Shown: in pieces, positions 12,501 to 25,036 of the stretch | Numbering within the stretch: the stretch's first letter is position 1 | Layout: every line of letters begins with the position of its first letter | Origin: Rhynochetos jubatus | Taxonomy: Eukaryota; Chordata; Aves; Eurypygiformes; Rhynochetidae | DNA: 64,000 nucleotides | Assembly (NCBI GenBank): GCA_027574665.1 | Contig: CM050672.1 | Location: 10,090,001 to 10,154,000 of the forward strand | Direction: 5' to 3' | Notes under the pieces: generated by a model | What the model was told of the DNA's origin: nothing | Databases searched by the model: none | Seen by the model: the letters and a program-made list of their open reading frames with translations, nothing else | Position numbers and translations under genes: made by a program

Positions 12501-15500
12501 CAGATGTGGGCTGCATTTTGGCTGCATTTTGGGCTGGAGCTTCTCATGGTTTGAGGCCTGGCTTGCTCCACCCCCTGCTCTTGAGATTCTCCCGGATGTG
12601 GGCTGGATTTTGTCTGCATTTTGGGCTGGAGCTTCTCGTGGTTTGAGGCCTGGCTTGCTCCACCCCCTGCTCTTGAGATTCTCCCGGATGTGGGCTGCAT
12701 TTTGGCTGCCTTTTGGGCTGGAGCTTCTCGTGGTTTGAGGCCTGGCTTGCTCCACCCCCTGCTCTTGAGATTCTCCCGGATGTGGGCTGGATTTTGGCTG
12801 CCTTTTGGGCTGGAGCTTCTCGTGGTTTGAGGCCTGGCTTGCTCCACTCCCTGCTCTTGAAATTGTCCCGGATGTGGGCTGCATTTTGGCTGCCTTTTGG
12901 GCTGGAGCTTCTCGTGGTTTGAGGCCTGGCTTGCTCCTCACCCTGCTCTTGAGATTCTCCCGGATGTGGGCTGCATTTTGGCTGCCTTTTGGGCTGGAGC
13001 TTCTCGTGGTTTGAGGCCTGGCTTGCTCCTCACCCTGCTCTTGAGATTCTCCCGGATGTGGGCTGCATTTTGGCTGCCTTTTGGGCTGGAGCTTCTCGTG
13101 GTTTGAGGCCTGGCTTGCTCCACCCCCTGCTCTTGAGATTCTCCCGGATGTGGGCTGGATTTTGGCTGCGTTTTAGGCTGGAGCTTCTCGTGGTTTGAGG
13201 CCTGGCTTGCTCCACCCCCTGCTCTTGAGATTCTCCCGAATGTGGGCTGCATTTTGGTAGCTTTATGGGCTGGAGCTTCTCGTGGTTTGAGGCCTGGCTT
13301 GCTCCACCCCCTGCTCTTGAGATTCTCTCGGATGTGGGCTGCATTTTGGCTGCCTTTTGGGCTGGAGGTTCTCGTGGTTTGTGGCCTGGCTTGCTCCACC
13401 CCCTGCTCTTGAAATTCTCCTGAATGTGGGCTGCATTTTGGCTGCATTTTTGGGCTGGAGCTTCTCGTGGTTTGAGGCCTGGCTTGCACCACCCCCTGCT
13501 CTTGAGATTGTCCCGGATATAGTCTGCATTTTGGCTGCGTTTTAGGCTGGATCTTCTCGTGGTTTGAGGCCTGGCTTGCTCCACCCCCTGCTCTTGAGAT
13601 TCTCCCGGATGTGGGCTGCATTTTGGCTGCCTTTTGGGCTGGAGCTTCTCGTGGTTTGAGGCCTGGCTTGCTCCACCCCCTGCTCTTGAGATTGTCCCGG
13701 ATGTGGGCTGCATTTTGGTAGCATTTTGGGCTGGAGCTTCTCGAGGTTTGAGGCCTGGCTTGCTCCACCCCCTGCTCTTGAGATTCTCCCGGATGTGGGC
13801 TGCATTTTGGCTGCCTTTGGGGCTGGAGCTTCTCGTGGTTTGAGGCCTGGCTTGCTCCACCCCCTGCTCTTGAGATTCTCCCGGATATAGTCTGCATTTT
13901 GGCTGCGTTTTAGGCTGGATCTTCTCGTGGTTTGAGGCCTGGCTTGCTCCACCCCCTGCTCTTGAGATTCTCCCGGATGTGGGCTGCATTTTGGCTGCCT
14001 TTTGGGCTGGAGCTTCTCGTGGTTTGAGGCCTGGCTTGCTCCACCCCCTGCTCTTGAGATTGTCCCGGATGTGGGCTGCATTTTGGTAGCATTTTGGGCT
14101 GGAGCTTCTCGAGGTTTGAGGCCTGGCTTGCTCCACCCCCTGCTCTTGAGATTCTCCCGGATGTGGGCTGCATTTTCGCTGCCTTTTGGGCTGGAGCTTC
14201 TCGTGGTTTGAGACCTGGCTTGCTCCACCCCCTGCTCTTGAGATTCTACCAGATGTGGGCTGCATATTGGCTGCCTTTTGGGCTGGAGCTTCTCGTGGTT
14301 TGAGGCCTGGCTTGCTCCACCCCCTGCTCTTGAGATTCTACCAGATGTGGGCTGCATTTTGGCTGATTCTTGGGCTGGAGCTTCTCGTGGTTTGAGGCCT
14401 GGCTTGCTCCATCCCCTGCTCTTGAGATTCTCCCGGATGTGGCCTGCAGTTTGGCTGCCTTTTGGGCTGGAGCTTCTCGTGGTTTGAGGCCTGCCTTGCT
14501 CGACCCCCTGCTCTTGAGATTCTCCCGCATGTGGCCTGAATTTTGGCTGCCTTTTGGGCTGGAGATTATCGAGGTTTGAGGCCTGGCTTGCTCCACCCCC
14601 TGCTCTTGAGATTCTCCCGGATGTGGGCTGCATTTTGGCTGCCTTTTGGGCTGGAGCTTCTCGTGGTTTGAGGCCTGGCTTACTCCAAACTCTGCCATTG
14701 AGATTCTCCCCGAGGTGGGCTGGATTTTGGCTGCCTTTTGGGCTGGAGCTTCTCGTGGTTTGAGGCCTGGCTTGCTCCACCCCCTGCTCTTCATATTCTC
14801 CTGCATGTGGGCTGAATTTGGCTGCCTTTTGGGCTGGAGCTTCTCGTGGTTTGAGGCCTGCCTTGCTCCACCCCCTGCTCTTGAGATTCTCCTCCAGGTG
14901 GGCTGCATTTTGGCTGCCTTTTGGGCTTGAGCTTCTCATGGTTTGAGGCCTGGCTTGCTCCACCCCCTGCTCTTGAGATTCTCCCGGATGTGGGCTGGAT
15001 TTTGGCTTTCTTTTGGGCTGGAGCTTCTCGTGGTTTGAGGCCTGGCTTGCTCCACCCCCTGCTCTTGAGATTGTCCCGGATGTGGGCTGCATTTTGGCTG
15101 CCTTTTGGGCTGGAGCTTCTCGTGGTTTGAGGCCTGGATTGCTCCACCCCCTGCTCTTGAGATTCTCCCGGATGTGGGCTGGATTTTGGCTGCCTTTTGG
15201 GCTGGAGCTTCTCGTGGTTTGAGGCCTGGCTTGCTCCACTCCCTGCTGTTGAGATTCTCCCGGATGTGGGCTGCATTTTGGCTGACTTTTGGGCTGGAGC
15301 TTCTCGTGGTTTGAGGCCTGGCTTGCTCCACCCCCTGCTCTTGAGATTCTCCCGGATGTGGGCTGCATTTTGGCTGCCTTTTGGGCTGGAGCTTCTCGTG
15401 GTTTGAGGCCTGGCTTGCTCCACCCCCTGCTCTTGAGATTCTCCCGGATATGGGCTGCATTTTGGCTGCATTTTGGGCTGGAGCTTCTCGTGGTTTGAGG

Positions 15501-18500
15501 CCTGGCTTGCTCCACCCCCTGCTCTTGAGATTGTCCCGGATGTGGGCTGCATTTTGGCTGCCTTTTGGGCTGGAGCTTCTCGAGGTTTGAGGCCTGCCTT
15601 GCTCCAACCCCTGCTCTTGAGATTCTCCCGGATGTGGGCTGCATTTTGGCTGCCTTTTGAGCTGGAGCTTCTCGTGGTTTGAGGCCTGGCTTGCTCCACC
15701 CCCTGCTCTTGATATTCTCCCGGATATGGGCTGGATTTTGTCTGCATTTTGGGCTGGAGCTTCTCGTGGTTTGAGGCCTGGCTTGCTCCACCCCCTGCTC
15801 TTGAGATTGTCCCGGATGTGGGCTGCATTTTGGCTGCCTTTTGGGCTGGAGCTTCTCGAGGTTTGAGGCCTGGCTTGCTCCACCCCCTGCTCTTGAGATT
15901 CTCCCGGATGTGGGCTGCATTTTGGCTGCCTTTAGGGCTGGAGCTTCTCGTGGTTTGAGGCCTGGCTTGCTCCACCCCCTGCTCTTGAGATTCTCCCGGA
16001 TGTGGGCTGCATTTTGGCTGAATTTTGGGCTGGAGCTTCTCGTGGTTTGAGGCCTGGCTTGCTCCACCCCCTGCTCTTGAGATTCTCCCGGATGTGGCCT
16101 GCATTTTGGCTGCGTTTTAGGCTGGATCTTCTCGTGGTTTGAGGCCTGGCTTGCTCCACCCCCTGCTCTTGAGATTCTCCCGGATGTGGGCTGCATTTTG
16201 GCTGCCTTTTGGGCTGGAGCTTCTCGTGGTTTGAGGCCTGGCTTGCTCCACCCCCTGCTCTTGAGATTGTCCCGGATGTGGGCTGCATTTTGGTAGCATT
16301 TTGGGCTGGAGCTTCTCGAGGTTTGAGGCCTGGCTTGCTCCACCCCCTGCTCTTGAGATTCTCCCGGATGTGGGCTGCATTTTCGCTGCCTTTTGGGCTG
16401 GAGCTTCTCGTGGTTTGAGACCTGGCTTGCTCCACCCCCTGCTCTTGAGATTCTACCAGATGTGGGCTGCATATTGGCTGCCTTTTGGGCTGGAGCTTCT
16501 CGTGGTTTGAGGCCTGGCTTGCTCCACCCCCTGCTCTTGAGATTCTACCAGATGTGGGCTGCATTTTGGCTGATTCTTGGGCTGGAGCTTCTCGTGGTTT
16601 GAGGCCTGGCTTGCTCCATCCCCTGCTCTTGAGATTCTCCCGGATGTGGCCTGCAGTTTGGCTGCCTTTTGGGCTGGAGCTTCTCGTGGTTTGAGGCCTG
16701 CCTTGCTCGACCCCCTGCTCTTGAGATTCTCCCGCATGTGGCCTGAATTTTGGCTGCCTTTTGGGCTGGAGATTATCGAGGTTTGAGGCCTGGCTTGCTC
16801 CACCCCCTGCTCTTGAGATTCTCCCGGATGTGGGCTGCATTTTGGCTGCCTTTTGGGCTGGAGCTTCTCGTGGTTTGAGGCCTGGCTTACTCCAAACTCT
16901 GCCATTGAGATTCTCCCCGAGGTGGGCTGGATTTTGGCTGCCTTTTGGGCTGGAGCTTCTCGTGGTTTGAGGCCTGGCTTGCTCCACCCCCTGCTCTTCA
17001 TATTCTCCTGCATGTGGGCTGAATTTGGCTGCCTTTTGGGCTGGAGCTTCTCGTGGTTTGAGGCCTGCCTTGCTCCACCCCCTGCTCTTGAGATTCTCCT
17101 CCAGGTGGGCTGCATTTTGGCTGCCTTTTGGGCTTGAGCTTCTCATGGTTTGAGGCCTGGCTTGCTCCACCCCCTGCTCTTGAGATTCTCCCGGATGTGG
17201 GCTGGATTTTGGCTTTCTTTTGGGCTGGAGCTTCTCGTGGTTTGAGGCCTGGCTTGCTCCACCCCCTGCTCTTGAGATTGTCCCGGATGTGGGCTGCATT
17301 TTGGCTGCCTTTTGGGCTGGAGCTTCTCGTGGTTTGAGGCCTGGATTGCTCCACCCCCTGCTCTTGAGATTCTCCCGGATGTGGGCTGGATTTTGGCTGC
17401 CTTTTGGGCTGGAGCTTCTCGTGGTTTGAGGCCTGGCTTGCTCCACTCCCTGCTGTTGAGATTCTCCCGGATGTGGGCTGCATTTTGGCTGACTTTTGGG
17501 CTGGAGCTTCTCGTGGTTTGAGGCCTGGCTTGCTCCACCCCCTGCTCTTGAGATTCTCCCGGATGTGGGCTGCATTTTGGCTGCCTTTTGGGCTGGAGCT
17601 TCTCGTGGTTTGAGGCCTGGCTTGCTCCACCCCCTGCTCTTGAGATTCTCCCGGATATGGGCTGCATTTTGGCTGCATTTTGGGCTGGAGCTTCTCGTGG
17701 TTTGAGGCCTGGCTTGCTCCACCCCCTGCTCTTGAGATTGTCCCGGATGTGGGCTGCATTTTGGCTGCCTTTTGGGCTGGAGCTTCTCGAGGTTTGAGGC
17801 CTGCCTTGCTCCAACCCCTGCTCTTGAGATTCTCCCGGATGTGGGCTGCATTTTGGCTGCCTTTTGAGCTGGAGCTTCTCGTGGTTTGAGGCCTGGCTTG
17901 CTCCACCCCCTGCTCTTGATATTCTCCCGGATATGGGCTGGATTTTGTCTGCATTTTGGGCTGGAGCTTCTCGTGGTTTGAGGCCTGGCTTGCTCCACCC
18001 CCTGCTCTTGAGATTGTCCCGGATGTGGGCTGCATTTTGGCTGCCTTTTGGGCTGGAGCTTCTCGAGGTTTGAGGCCTGGCTTGCTCCACCCCCTGCTCT
18101 TGAGATTCTCCCGGATGTGGGCTGCATTTTGGCTGCCTTTAGGGCTGGAGCTTCTCGTGGTTTGAGGCCTGGCTTGCTCCACCCCCTGCTCTTGAGATTC
18201 TCCCGGATGTGGGCTGCATTTTGGCTGAATTTTGGGCTGGAGCTTCTCGTGGTTTGAGGCCTGGCTTGCTCCACCCCCTGCTCTTGAGATTCTCCCGGAT
18301 GTGGCCTGCATTTTGGCTGCCTTTTGGGCTGGAGGTTCTCGTGGTTTTAGGCCTGGCTTGCTCCACCCCCTGCTCTTGAGATTGTCCCGGATGTGGGCTG
18401 GATTTTGGCTGCCTTTTGGGCTGGAGCTTCTCGTGGTTTGAGGCCTGCCTTGCTCCACACCCTTCTCTTGAGATTCTCCCGGATGTGGGCTGCATTTTGG

Positions 18501-19500
18501 CTGCCTTTAGGGCTGGAGCTTCTCGTTGTTTGAGGCCTGGCTTGCTCCACCCCCTGCTCTTGAGATTCTTTGGGATGTGGGCTGGATTTTGGCTGCCTTT
18601 TGGGCTGGAGCTTCTCGTGGTTTGAGGCCTGGCTTGCTCCACCCCCTGCTCTTGAGATTCTCCCGGATGTGGGCTGCATTTTGGCTGCCTTTTGGGCTGG
18701 AGGTTCTCGTGGTTTTAGGCCTGGCTTGCTCGACCCCCTGCTCTTGAGATTCTCCCGGATGTGGGCTGCATTTTGGCTGCCTTTTGGGCTGGAGCTTCTC
18801 GTGGTTTGAGGCCTGCCTTGCTCCACACCCTTCTCTTGAGATTCTCCCGGATGTGGGCTGCATTTTGGCTGCCTTTTGGGCTGGAGCTTCTCGTGGTTTG
18901 AGGCCTGGCTTGCTCCACCCCCTTCTCTTGATATTCTCCCGGATGTGGGCTGCATTTTGGCTGCCTTTTGGGCTGGAGCTTCTCGTGGTTTGAGGCCTGG
19001 CTTGCTCCACCCCCTGCTCTTGAGATTCTCCCGGATGTGGGCTGCATTTTGGCAGACTTTTGGGCTGGGGCTTCTCGTGGTTTGAGGCCTGGCTTGCTCC
19101 ACCCCCTGCTCTTGAGATTCTCCCGGATGTGGCCTGCATTTTGGCTGCCTTTTGGGCTGGAGGTTCTCGTGGTTTTAGGCCTGGCTTGCTCGACCCTCTG
19201 CTCTTGAGATTCTCCCGGATGTGGGCTGCATTTTGGCTGCCTTTTGGGCTGGAGCTTCTCGTGGTTTGAGGCCTGGCTTCCTCCACCCCCTTCTCTTGAG
19301 ATTCTCCCGGATGTGGGCTGCATTTTGGCTGCCTTTAGGGCTGGAGCTTCTCGTGGTTTGAGGCCTGGCTTGCTCCACCCACTGCTCTTGAGATTGTCCC
19401 GGATGTGGGCTGCATTTTGGCTGCCTTTTGGGCTGGAGCTTCTCGTGGTTTGGGGCCTGGCTTGCTCCACCCCCTGCTCTTGAGTTTCTCCCAGATGTGG
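9600..19500. repeat. Zone 2 of the array: tttaggctgg, tctaccaga and catattgg unit types
   Basis: Marked by gcgttttaggctgg units (near 10595, 13168, 13535, 13905 and 16113), tctaccagatg followed by catattggctg, and the first ccaaactctgccattg units. Short duplications include 11452-11717 with 12096-12361 (7 units apart) and about 11775-12065 with 12603-12893 (9 units apart). The 24-unit duplication at 13892-18320 fills almost half of the zone. Toward 18.3-19.3 kb, units with gtggttttaggcc and ccttctcttgag become common. Confidence 0.55.
13892..18320. repeat. Tandem duplication of a 24-unit block (2,207 bp per copy)
   Basis: Copy 1 is about 13892-16098 and copy 2 about 16099-18305, with homology running on to 18320. 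The offset is 2,207 bp, one base short of 24 x 92, because each copy contains the same 91-bp unit (14736-14826 and 16943-17033, gctgaatttggctgcc). Rare variants recur in order in both: tctaccaga, cctgcagtttgg, gagattatcgagg, the ccaaactctgccattg unit, tcctccaggtggg, ccctgctgttgag and ccttttgagctgg. I found no mismatch inside the block. The left edge is set by atatagtctg versus atgtggcctg. Confidence 0.9.
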
Positions 19501-20083
19501 CCTGCATTGTTGCTGCCTTTTGGGCTGGAGCTTCTCGTGGTTTGAGGCCTGGCTTGCTCCACCCCCTGCTCTTGAGATTCTCCCGGAGGTGGGCTGGATT
19601 TTGGCACACTTTTGGGCTGGAGCTTCTCATGGTTTGAGGCCTGGCTTGCTCCACCCCCTGCTCTTGAGATTCTCCTGGATGTGGGCTGCATTTTGGCTGA
19701 ATTTTGGGCTGGAGCTTCTCGTGGTTTGAGGCCTGGCTTGCTCCAAATTCTGCCATTGAGATTGTCCCGGATGTGGGCTGCATTTTGGCTGCATTTTGGG
19801 CTGGAGCTTCTCGTGGTTTGAGGCCTGCCTTGCTCCACCCCCTGCTCTTGAGATTCTCCCGGATGTGGGCTGCATTTTGGCTGCCTTTTGGGCTGGAGGT
19901 TCTCATGGTTTGAGGCCTGGCTTGCTCCACCCCCTGCTCTTGAGATTCTCCCGGATGTGGGCTGGATTTTGACTGCCTTTTGGGCCGGAGCTTCTCGTGG
20001 TTTGAGGCCTGGCTTGCTCCACCCCCTGCTCTTGAGATTCTCCCGGATGTGGGCTGCATTTTGGCTACAATTTGGGCTGGAGC

Positions 20084-20712
20084 TTCTCGTGGTTTGAGGC
20101 CTGGCTTGCTCCACCCCCTGCTCTTGAGATTCTCCCGGATATGGGCTGGATTTTGGCTACATTTTGGGCTGGAGATTCTCGTGGTTTGAGGCCTGGCTTG
20201 CTCCACCCCCTGCTCTTGAGATTCTCCCGGATATGGGCTGGATTTTGGCTGCCTGTTGGGCTGGAGCTTCTCGTGGTTTGAGGCCTGGCTTGCTCCACCC
20301 CCTGCTCTTGAGATTCTCCCGGATGTGGGCTGCATTTTGGCTGCCTGTTGGGCTGGAGCTTCTCGTGGTTTGAGGCCTGGCTTGCTCCACCCCCTGCTCT
20401 TGAGATTCTCCCGGATGTGGGCTGCATTTTGTCTGTCTCTTGGGCCGGAGGTTCTCGTGGTTTGAGGCCTGGCTTGCTCCACCCCCTGCTCTTGAGATTC
20501 TCCCGGATATGGGCTGGATTTTGGCTACATTTTGGGCTGGAGATTCTCGTGGTTTGAGGCCTGGCTTGCTCCACCCCCTGCTCTTGAGATTCTCCCGGAT
20601 ATGGGCTGGATTTTGGCTGCCTGTTGGGCTGGAGCTTCTCGTGGTTTGAGGCCTGGCTTGCTCCACCCCCTGCTCTTGAGATTCTCCCGGATGTGGGCTG
20701 CATTTTGGCTGC
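20084..20712. repeat. Tandem duplication of a 4-unit block (368-bp offset)
   Basis: 20084-20344 matches 20452-20712 at an offset of 4 x 92 bp. Both copies carry gatatgggctgg, ggctacattttgggctgg with gagattctcgtgg, and gcctgttggg. I see no mismatch. The match ends on the right where gcctgttggg is replaced by gcattttggg. Confidence 0.8.
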
Positions 20713-21725
20713 ATTTTGGGCTGGAGCTTCTCGTGGTTTGAGGCCTGGCTTGCTCCACCCCCTGCTCTTGAGATTCTCCTGGAGGTGGGCTGCATTTTGG
20801 CTGCCTTTTGGGCTGGAGCTTCTCGTGGTTTGAGGCCTGGCTTGCTCGACCCCCTGCTCTTGAGATTCTCTCGGATGTGGCCTGCATTTTGGCTGCCTTT
20901 TGGGCTGGAGGTTCTCGTGGTTTGAGGCCTGGCTTGCTCCACCCCCTGCTCTTGAAATTCTCCTGAATGTGGGCTGGATTTTGGCTGCGTTTTAGGCTGG
21001 AGCTTCTCGTGGTTTGAGGCCTGGCTTGCTCCACCCCCTGCTCTTGAGATTCTCCCGGATGTGGGCTCGATTTTGGCTGCCTTTTGGGCTGGAGCTTCTC
21101 GTGGTTTGAGACGTGGCTTGCTCCACCCCCTGCTCTTGAGATTCTCCCAGATGTGGGCTGTATATTGGCTGCCTTTTGGGCTGGAGCTTCTCGTGGTTTG
21201 AGGCCTGGCTTCCTCCACCCCCTGCTCTTAAGATTCTCCCGGATGTGGGCTGAATTTTGGCTGCATTTTGGGCTGGAGCTTCTCGAGGTTTGAGGCCTGG
21301 CTTGCTCCACCCCCTGCTCTTGAGATTCTCCCGAATGTGGGCTGCATTTTGGCTACATTTTGGGCTGGAGCTTCTCATGGTTTGAGGCCTGGCTTGCTCC
21401 ACCCCCTGCTCTTGAGATTGTCCCGGATGTGGGCTGCATTTTGGTAGCTTTTTGGGCTGGAGCTTCTCGTGGTTTGAGGCCTGGCTTGCTCCACCCCCTG
21501 CTCTTGAGATTCTCCCGGATGTGGGCTGGATTTTGGCTGTCTCTTGGGCCGGAGCTTCTCGTGGTTTGAAGCCTGGCTTGCTCCACCCCCTGCTCTTGAG
21601 ATTCTCCCGGATATGGGCTGGATTTTGGCTGCATTTTGGGCTGGAGCTTCTCGTGGTTTGAGGCCTGGCTTGCTCCACCCCCTTCTCTTGAGATTCTCCC
21701 GGATATGGGCTGGATTTTGGCTGCC

Positions 21726-21816
21726 TTTTGGGCTGGAGCTTCTCGTGGTTTGAGGCCTGGCTTGCTCCACCCCCTGCTCTTGAGATTCTCCCGGATGTGG
21801 GCTGCATTTGGCTGCC
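21726..21816. repeat. Isolated 91-bp unit (one T missing)
   Basis: The junction reads gctgcatttggctgcc with three T where copies normally have four. The same kind of loss occurs in the 14736 and 16943 units, but the flanking variants differ, so this looks like a separate event. Confidence 0.8.
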
Positions 21817-22092
21817 TTTTGGGCTGGAGCTTCTCGTGGTTTGAGGCCTGGCTTGCTCGACCCCCTGCTCTTGAGATTCTCTCGGATGTGGCCTGCATTT
21901 TGGCTGCCTTTTGGGCTGGAGCTTCTCGTGGTTTGAGGCCTGGCTTCCTCCACCCCCTGCTCTTAAGATTCTCCCGGATGTGGGCTGAATTTTGGCTTCA
22001 TTTTGGGCTGGAGCTTCTCGAGGTTTGAGGCCTGGCTTCCTCCACCCCCTGCTCTTGAGATTCTCCCGAATGTGGGCTGCATTTTGGTAGCA

Positions 22093-24818
22093 TTTTGGGC
22101 TGGAGCTTCTCGTGGTTTGAGGCCTGGCTTGCTCCACCCCCTGCTCTTGAGATTCTCTCGGATGTGGCCTGCATTTTGGCTGCCTTTTGGGCTGGAGCTT
22201 CTCGTGGTTTGAGGCCTGGCTTGCTCCACCCCCTGCTCTTGAGATTCTCCCGGATGTGGGCTGCATTTTGGCTGCATTTTTGGGCTGGAGCTTCTCGTGG
22301 TTTGAGGCCTGGCTTGCACCACCCCCTGCTCTTGAGATTGTCCCGGATATAGGCTGCATTTTGGCTGTCTTTTGGGCTGGAGCTTCTGGTGGTTTGAGGC
22401 CTGGCTTGCTCCACCCCCTGCTCTTGAGATTCTCCCGGATGTGGGCTGGATTTTGGCTGCCTTTTGGGCTGGAGCTTCTCGTGGTTTGAGGCCTGGCTTG
22501 CTCCACCCCCTGCTCTTGAGATTGTCCCGGATGTGGGCTGCATTTTGGTAGCATTTTGGGCTGGAGCTTCTCGTGGTTTGAGGCCTGGCTTGCTCCACCC
22601 CCTGCTCTTGAGATTCTCCCGGATGTGGGCTTCATTTTGGCTGCCTTTTGGGCTGGAGCTTCTCGTGGTTTGAGGCCTGGCTTGCTCCACCCCCTGCTCT
22701 TGAGATTCTCTCGGATGTGGCCTGCATTTTGGCTGCCTTTTGGGCTGGAGGTTCTCGTGGTTTGAGGCCTGGCTTGCTCCACCCCCTGCTCTTGAGATTC
22801 TCCCGGATGTGGGCTGCATTTTCGCTGCCTTTTGGGCTGGAGCTTCTCGTGGTTTGAGACCTGGCTTGCTCCACCCCCTGCTCTTGAGATTCTCCCGGAT
22901 GTGGGCTGCATATTGGCTGCCTTTTGGGCTGGAGCTTCTCGTGGTTTGAGGCCTGCCTTGCTCGACCCCCTGCTCTTGAGATTCTCCCGCATGTGCCCTG
23001 AATTTTGGCTGCCTTTTGGGCTGGAGCTTCTCGAGGTTTGAGGCCTGGCTTGCTCCACCCCCTGCTCTTGAGATTCTCCCGGATGTGGCCTGCATTTTGG
23101 CTGCCTTTTGGGCTGGAGCTTCTCGTGGTTTGAGGCCTGGCTTGCTCCACCCCCTGCTCTTGAGATTCTCCCGGATGTGGGCTGCATTTTGGCTGCCTTT
23201 TGGGCTGGAGCTTCTCGTGGTTTGAGGCCTGGCTTGCTCCACCCCCTGCTCTTGAAATTGTCCCGGATGTGGGCTGAATTTTGGCTGCATTTTGGGCTGG
23301 AGCTTCTCGTGGTTTGAGGCCTGGCTTACTCCAAACTCTGCCATTGAGATTCTCCCCGAGGTGGGCTGGATGTTGGCTGCCTTTTGGGCTGGAGCTTCTC
23401 GTGGTTTGAGGCCTGGCTTGCTCCACCCCCTGCTCTTCATATTCTCCTGCATGTGGGCTGGATTTTGGCTTTCTTTTGGGCTGGAGCTTCTCGTGGTTTG
23501 AGGCCTGGCTTGCTCCACCCCCTGCTCTTGAGATTCTCTCGGATGTGGCCTGCATTTTGGCTGCCTTTTGGGCTGGAGCTTCTCGTGGTTTGAGGCCTGG
23601 CTTGCTCCACCCCCTGCTCTTGAGATTCTCCCGGATGTGGGCTGCATTTTGGCTGCATTTTTGGGCTGGAGCTTCTCGTGGTTTGAGGCCTGGCTTGCAC
23701 CACCCCCTGCTCTTGAGATTGTCCCGGATATAGGCTGCATTTTGGCTGCCTTTTGGGCTGGAGCTTCTCGTGGTTTGAGGCCTGGCTTGCTCCACCCCCT
23801 GCTCCTCAGATTCTCCCGGATGTGGGCTGGATTTTGGCTGCCTTTTGGGCTGGAGCTTCTCGTGGTTTGAGGCCTGGCTTGCTCCACCCCCTGCTCTTGA
23901 GATTGTCCCGGATGTGGGCTACATTTTGGTAGAATTTTGGGCTGGAGCTTCTCGTGGTTTGAGGCCTGGCTTGCTCCACCCCCTGCTCTTGAGATTCTCC
24001 CGGATGTGGGCTTCATTTTGGCTCCCTTTTGGGCTGGAGCTTCTCGTGGTTTGAGGCCTGGCTTGCTCGACCCCCTGCTCTTGAGATTCTCTCGGATGTG
24101 GCCTGCATTTTGGCTGCCTTTTGGGCTGGAGGTTCTCGTGGTTTGAGGCCTGGCTTGCTCCACCCCCTGCTCTTGAGATTCTCCCGGATGTGGGCTGCAT
24201 TTTCGCTGCCTTTTGGGCTGGAGCTTCTCGTGGTTTGAGACCTGGCTTGCTCCACCCCCTGCTCTTGAGATTCTCCCAGATGTGGGCTGCATATTGGCTG
24301 CCTTTTGGGCTGGAGCTTCTCGTGGTTTGAGGCCTGCCTTGCTCGACCCCCTGCTCTTGAGATTTTCCCGCATGTGCCCTGAATTTTGGCTGCCTTTTGG
24401 GCTGGAGCTTCTCGAGGTTTGAGGCCTGGCTTGCTCCACCCCCTGCTCTTGAGATTCTCCCGGATGTGGCCTGCATTTTGGCTGCCTTTTGGGCTGGAGC
24501 TTCTCGTGGTTTGAGGCCTGGCTTGCTCCACCCCCTGCTCTTGAGATTCTCCCGGATGTGGGCTGCATTTTGGCTGCCTTTTGGGCTGGAGCTTCTCGTG
24601 GTTTGAGGCCTGGCTTGCTCCACCCCCTGCTCTTGAGATTCTCCCGGATGTGGGCTGAATTTTGGCTGCATTTTGGGCTGGAGCTTCTCGTGGTTTGAGG
24701 CCTGGCTTACTCCAAACTCTGCCATTGAGATTCTCCCCGAGGTGGGCTGGATTTTGGCTGCCTTTTGGGCTGGAGCTTCTCGTGGTTTGAGGCCTGGCTT
24801 GCTCCACCCCCTGCTCTT
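22093..24818. repeat. Tandem duplication of a 15-unit block (1,381-bp offset)
   Basis: 22093-23437 matches 23474-24818. The offset is 15 x 92 plus one, because each copy includes a 93-bp unit. Shared markers are tcggatgtggcctg, the extra-T unit, caccacccc with gattgtcccggatatagg, ggtagcattttggg, ttttcgctgcc, gcatgtgccctg and a ccaaactctgccattg unit. I count roughly a dozen differences in 1,345 bp, so it is older than the 13-, 14- and 24-unit events. The right edge falls inside the cttcatattctcctgcatg unit, which is why that companion is missing after the 24671 copy. Confidence 0.85.
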
Positions 24819-25036
24819 GAGATTCTCCCGGATGTGGGCTGCATTTTGGCTGCCTTTTGGGCTGGAGCTTCTCGTGGTTTGAGGCCTGGCTTGCTCCACC
24901 CCCTGCTCTTGAGATTCTCCTGAATGTGGGCTGGATTTTGGCTGCCTTTTGGGCTGGAGCTTCTCGTGGTTTGAGGCCTGGCTTGCTCCACTCCCTGCTC
25001 TTGAGATTCTCCCGGATGTGGGCTGCATTTTGGCTG

